Positions 62,162-64,000 of a stretch of DNA of 64,000 nucleotides are shown piece after piece. The translations under genes were made by a program, and so were the position numbers. Position 1 is the first letter of the stretch; each line of letters starts with the position of its first letter. Origin of the DNA: Agapanthus africanus (taxonomy: Eukaryota > Streptophyta > Magnoliopsida > Asparagales > Amaryllidaceae); NCBI GenBank assembly GCA_030015575.1, contig JASDDO010000016.1, forward strand, positions 179,116,815 through 179,180,814. The letters are read 5' to 3'. The notes beneath the pieces are model-generated. The model was not told where the DNA came from, did no database searches, and was given only the letters and a program-made list of their open reading frames with translations.

Positions 62162-64000
62162 TGTCACGACCCGCAGGGTACGGAACGTGACTGGCACTTA
62201 AGTTTACGAAACGTCTAAAGGCGTCCGTAAAATAAGTAAGCCAAAACCCAGAAAACAAAACCAATTAAGCAAAAGAGTGAAGAAAACCCAAACATTTGAA
62301 AGCAAGTTATCAAATAAGTCATGTAAAACCTTTTTTAAAAACAATACCAATTTTTCCGAAAATTTCGGCAGAGTCTCCTTTGTAAATACTGGCCCCCAAA
62401 CTGGGTACAACAAAAATATACCTGAATCCAACAAAATAGGGCATCCCCAAGCGGGAGCTAGCTCTTCGCCACAAGGCGGTCACAAATCCCACGCAATATA
62501 AATGACAACAAGCATAATAATCATAATAAAGCATAAGAAAACATCATGTCGACTCAAGTGAGCTCGACCCCAAAATACAGCATAAAGTCCACAAACCTCA
62601 CAATCTCATCTCTAGGTCAATATACAATAAAACTGGTAGAAACAGTAGATGGAGTACACTAGATACAAGAATATACAAGGTGGTACAAAAATAATAACAT
62701 AACCCACCTATGAGCAAATCTCGAGCTCAGGCAAAAGAGGCAAAAGAACAAGTGCGCCCGCTGCTACTGAACTGACGGAGCGGACCTGCAAAAGACTGTG
62801 GCACAACGGGGGTGAGTTGCCAACTCGTGAGTAATAAATAACACCTACAAAGGCTATCGTATGCATGCACACAAGCATCCTAGCATCTATAATACAGGTA
62901 TGTCTGGATGCACTAGCAGGTGTTATACAACATCAGTGTACTGATATGTATGCAACATGAATATCTGAGGTCTCAATAGGTATATATAAGAAACATTTTA
63001 TCTCTTTTTGTGTTTTGAAACTCTTTTAGAATGCCAGCATAATACTCAAAGAAATCGACGAGAACCGGTGTCCAGCAACGACACCTAAAAGCTGTCTCAA
63101 ATCTCATAAAACCATGTCATAGTGTCTCTGGCCTCAGCCATCCGGCTGACCCATCTCAATATCAATATCTCATCCCCTCGCGGCCCCGGTCGGTATCCTC
63201 TGGATATCCGCCGTGCCCAATGAAGTCACCGGTAGGTAATCCGTCCCCTGCCAGGCTCAACGTCAACACCACATTCCTCTTGCCCCGGGGTACCTTACCG
63301 GGCCCACCATGTACCCGTGCCGGTTCCTCCACTCCTCGACACGGATTTCCAAAACCACAGCAAACTCATGGTGGACGACACTTACATCACTAGAAAACCG
63401 CAATTTACATATTTTAAAAATATAATAAGTTTAGAAATCTTGCGGCTTTCCCCCGAAATCCAGCAATATCATAAAATCTCAAGAAATCCTCATAAGTGCA
63501 TATATCAATGATAATGAATGCAAATGGTATCAATAATCAAGTTGCGATGTGTGATTAATGTATTAAGCATGAACAATTAATATGATGAAGTACATGCACA
63601 TGAATAGCAATCCTACGGTTTCATTTTAAGGAATTAAAGGCAATAGCACAAGTTTAAGTATCAATTAGTAAACGGTTTAAATTTAAAGGCTATCTAGTGT
63701 GGTGGCATGGCAATTACCAGGGTGTGTGTGTAAGCATGAATAGTGCTCGTGCTGCATATAAAAACCCTGGCAATGGTGCAGGTGTCCTATAAAATGGTTT
63801 CGTATAGGTATGTCAATATAATGCATGGATGCAGCAAATAGTCAATTAAGTATTTCACCCCTAATTACTAACATTACTAAGGATCTTGTAGGTTACTAAA
63901 ACTATCGGGCGGCTTGCGCCATCCAACGATAGTCCCCCGTAGATGTTACATCTACTCACCGGAATCCCTGGCTAGCTGTGTCCAATCACCGCCTTTCCCT
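62162..64000 (-). repeat. LARD4 LTR, runs off the window
   Basis: TGTCACGACCCGCAGGG start, with the same order of blocks as LARD1-3: AATTTCGGCAGAGTCTCC near 62362, GGGAGCTAGCTCTTCG near 62453, CACAACGGGGGTGAGTTG near 62801, GGTACCTTACCGGGCCC near 63288, CCCCGTAGATGTTACATCTACTCACC at 63934. The flanking bases ACTAT (62157-62161) are its likely target duplication. No gene is seen. Confidence 0.82.

Overview
The window is nuclear heterochromatin from a large-genome flowering plant. It consists entirely of nested LTR retrotransposons, and I found no host gene, tRNA, rRNA or organellar sequence. Two kinds of element alternate. (1) Ty1/copia elements resembling the Angela/BARE lineage: LTRs of about 1.9-2.2 kb beginning TGTTRG/TGTTGG, an initiator-Met tRNA primer site, a roughly 2-kb leader, and a single gag-PR-IN-RT-RH frame. 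(2) LARD-type (large retrotransposon derivative) elements on the minus strand: about 4-4.7 kb LTRs (TGTCACG...GTTACA on the plus strand) around a 2.6-2.9-kb internal domain with no recognisable protein, comparable in design to barley Sukkula. Lineage names rest on recognition, not on a search.

Layout, left to right: 1-5970, decayed copia element 1 with its 3' LTR, abutting or inserted in element 2. 5971-11713, copia element 2 (lightly damaged gag-pol plus 3' LTR). 11714-33004, LARD2 on the minus strand; its right LTR holds a solo copia LTR (15821-17951) and a tandem copia array on the minus strand (20334-32338). 33005-35817 and 56874-58731, the two halves of an old copia element C. 35818-56873, LARD1, inserted in element C with a GCGGT duplication; its left LTR holds copia element 3 (36960-46699), intact and young, with a GTAAA duplication. 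58732-64000, further LARD LTRs (LARD3, LARD4) separated by a copia LTR fragment.

LTR-pair differences counted by eye agree with the nesting order. LARD2 shows about 3.7 percent, LARD1 about 1.5 percent, the minus-strand copia pair about 1.3 percent, and element 3 about 0.2 percent (about 4 in 1883 bp). LARD1's other LTR preserves the exact empty site into which element 3 inserted. Element C is the oldest host and is full of transition-type stops.

The least explained structures are non-coding. Both LARD internal domains carry a periodic array (about 32 nt) of 17-nt inverted repeats with fixed 5-7-5 geometry, including a unit whose arms are changed on both sides. The copia leaders carry a thrice-repeated TTGAC/GTCAA hairpin with fixed spacing, a GAAA-loop hairpin whose stem covaries, and a conserved block of about 85 nt. 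In element 3 all of these lie inside a predicted leader intron whose removal would join an upstream ATG in frame to gag, an arrangement resembling retroviral packaging signals that lie downstream of the splice donor.
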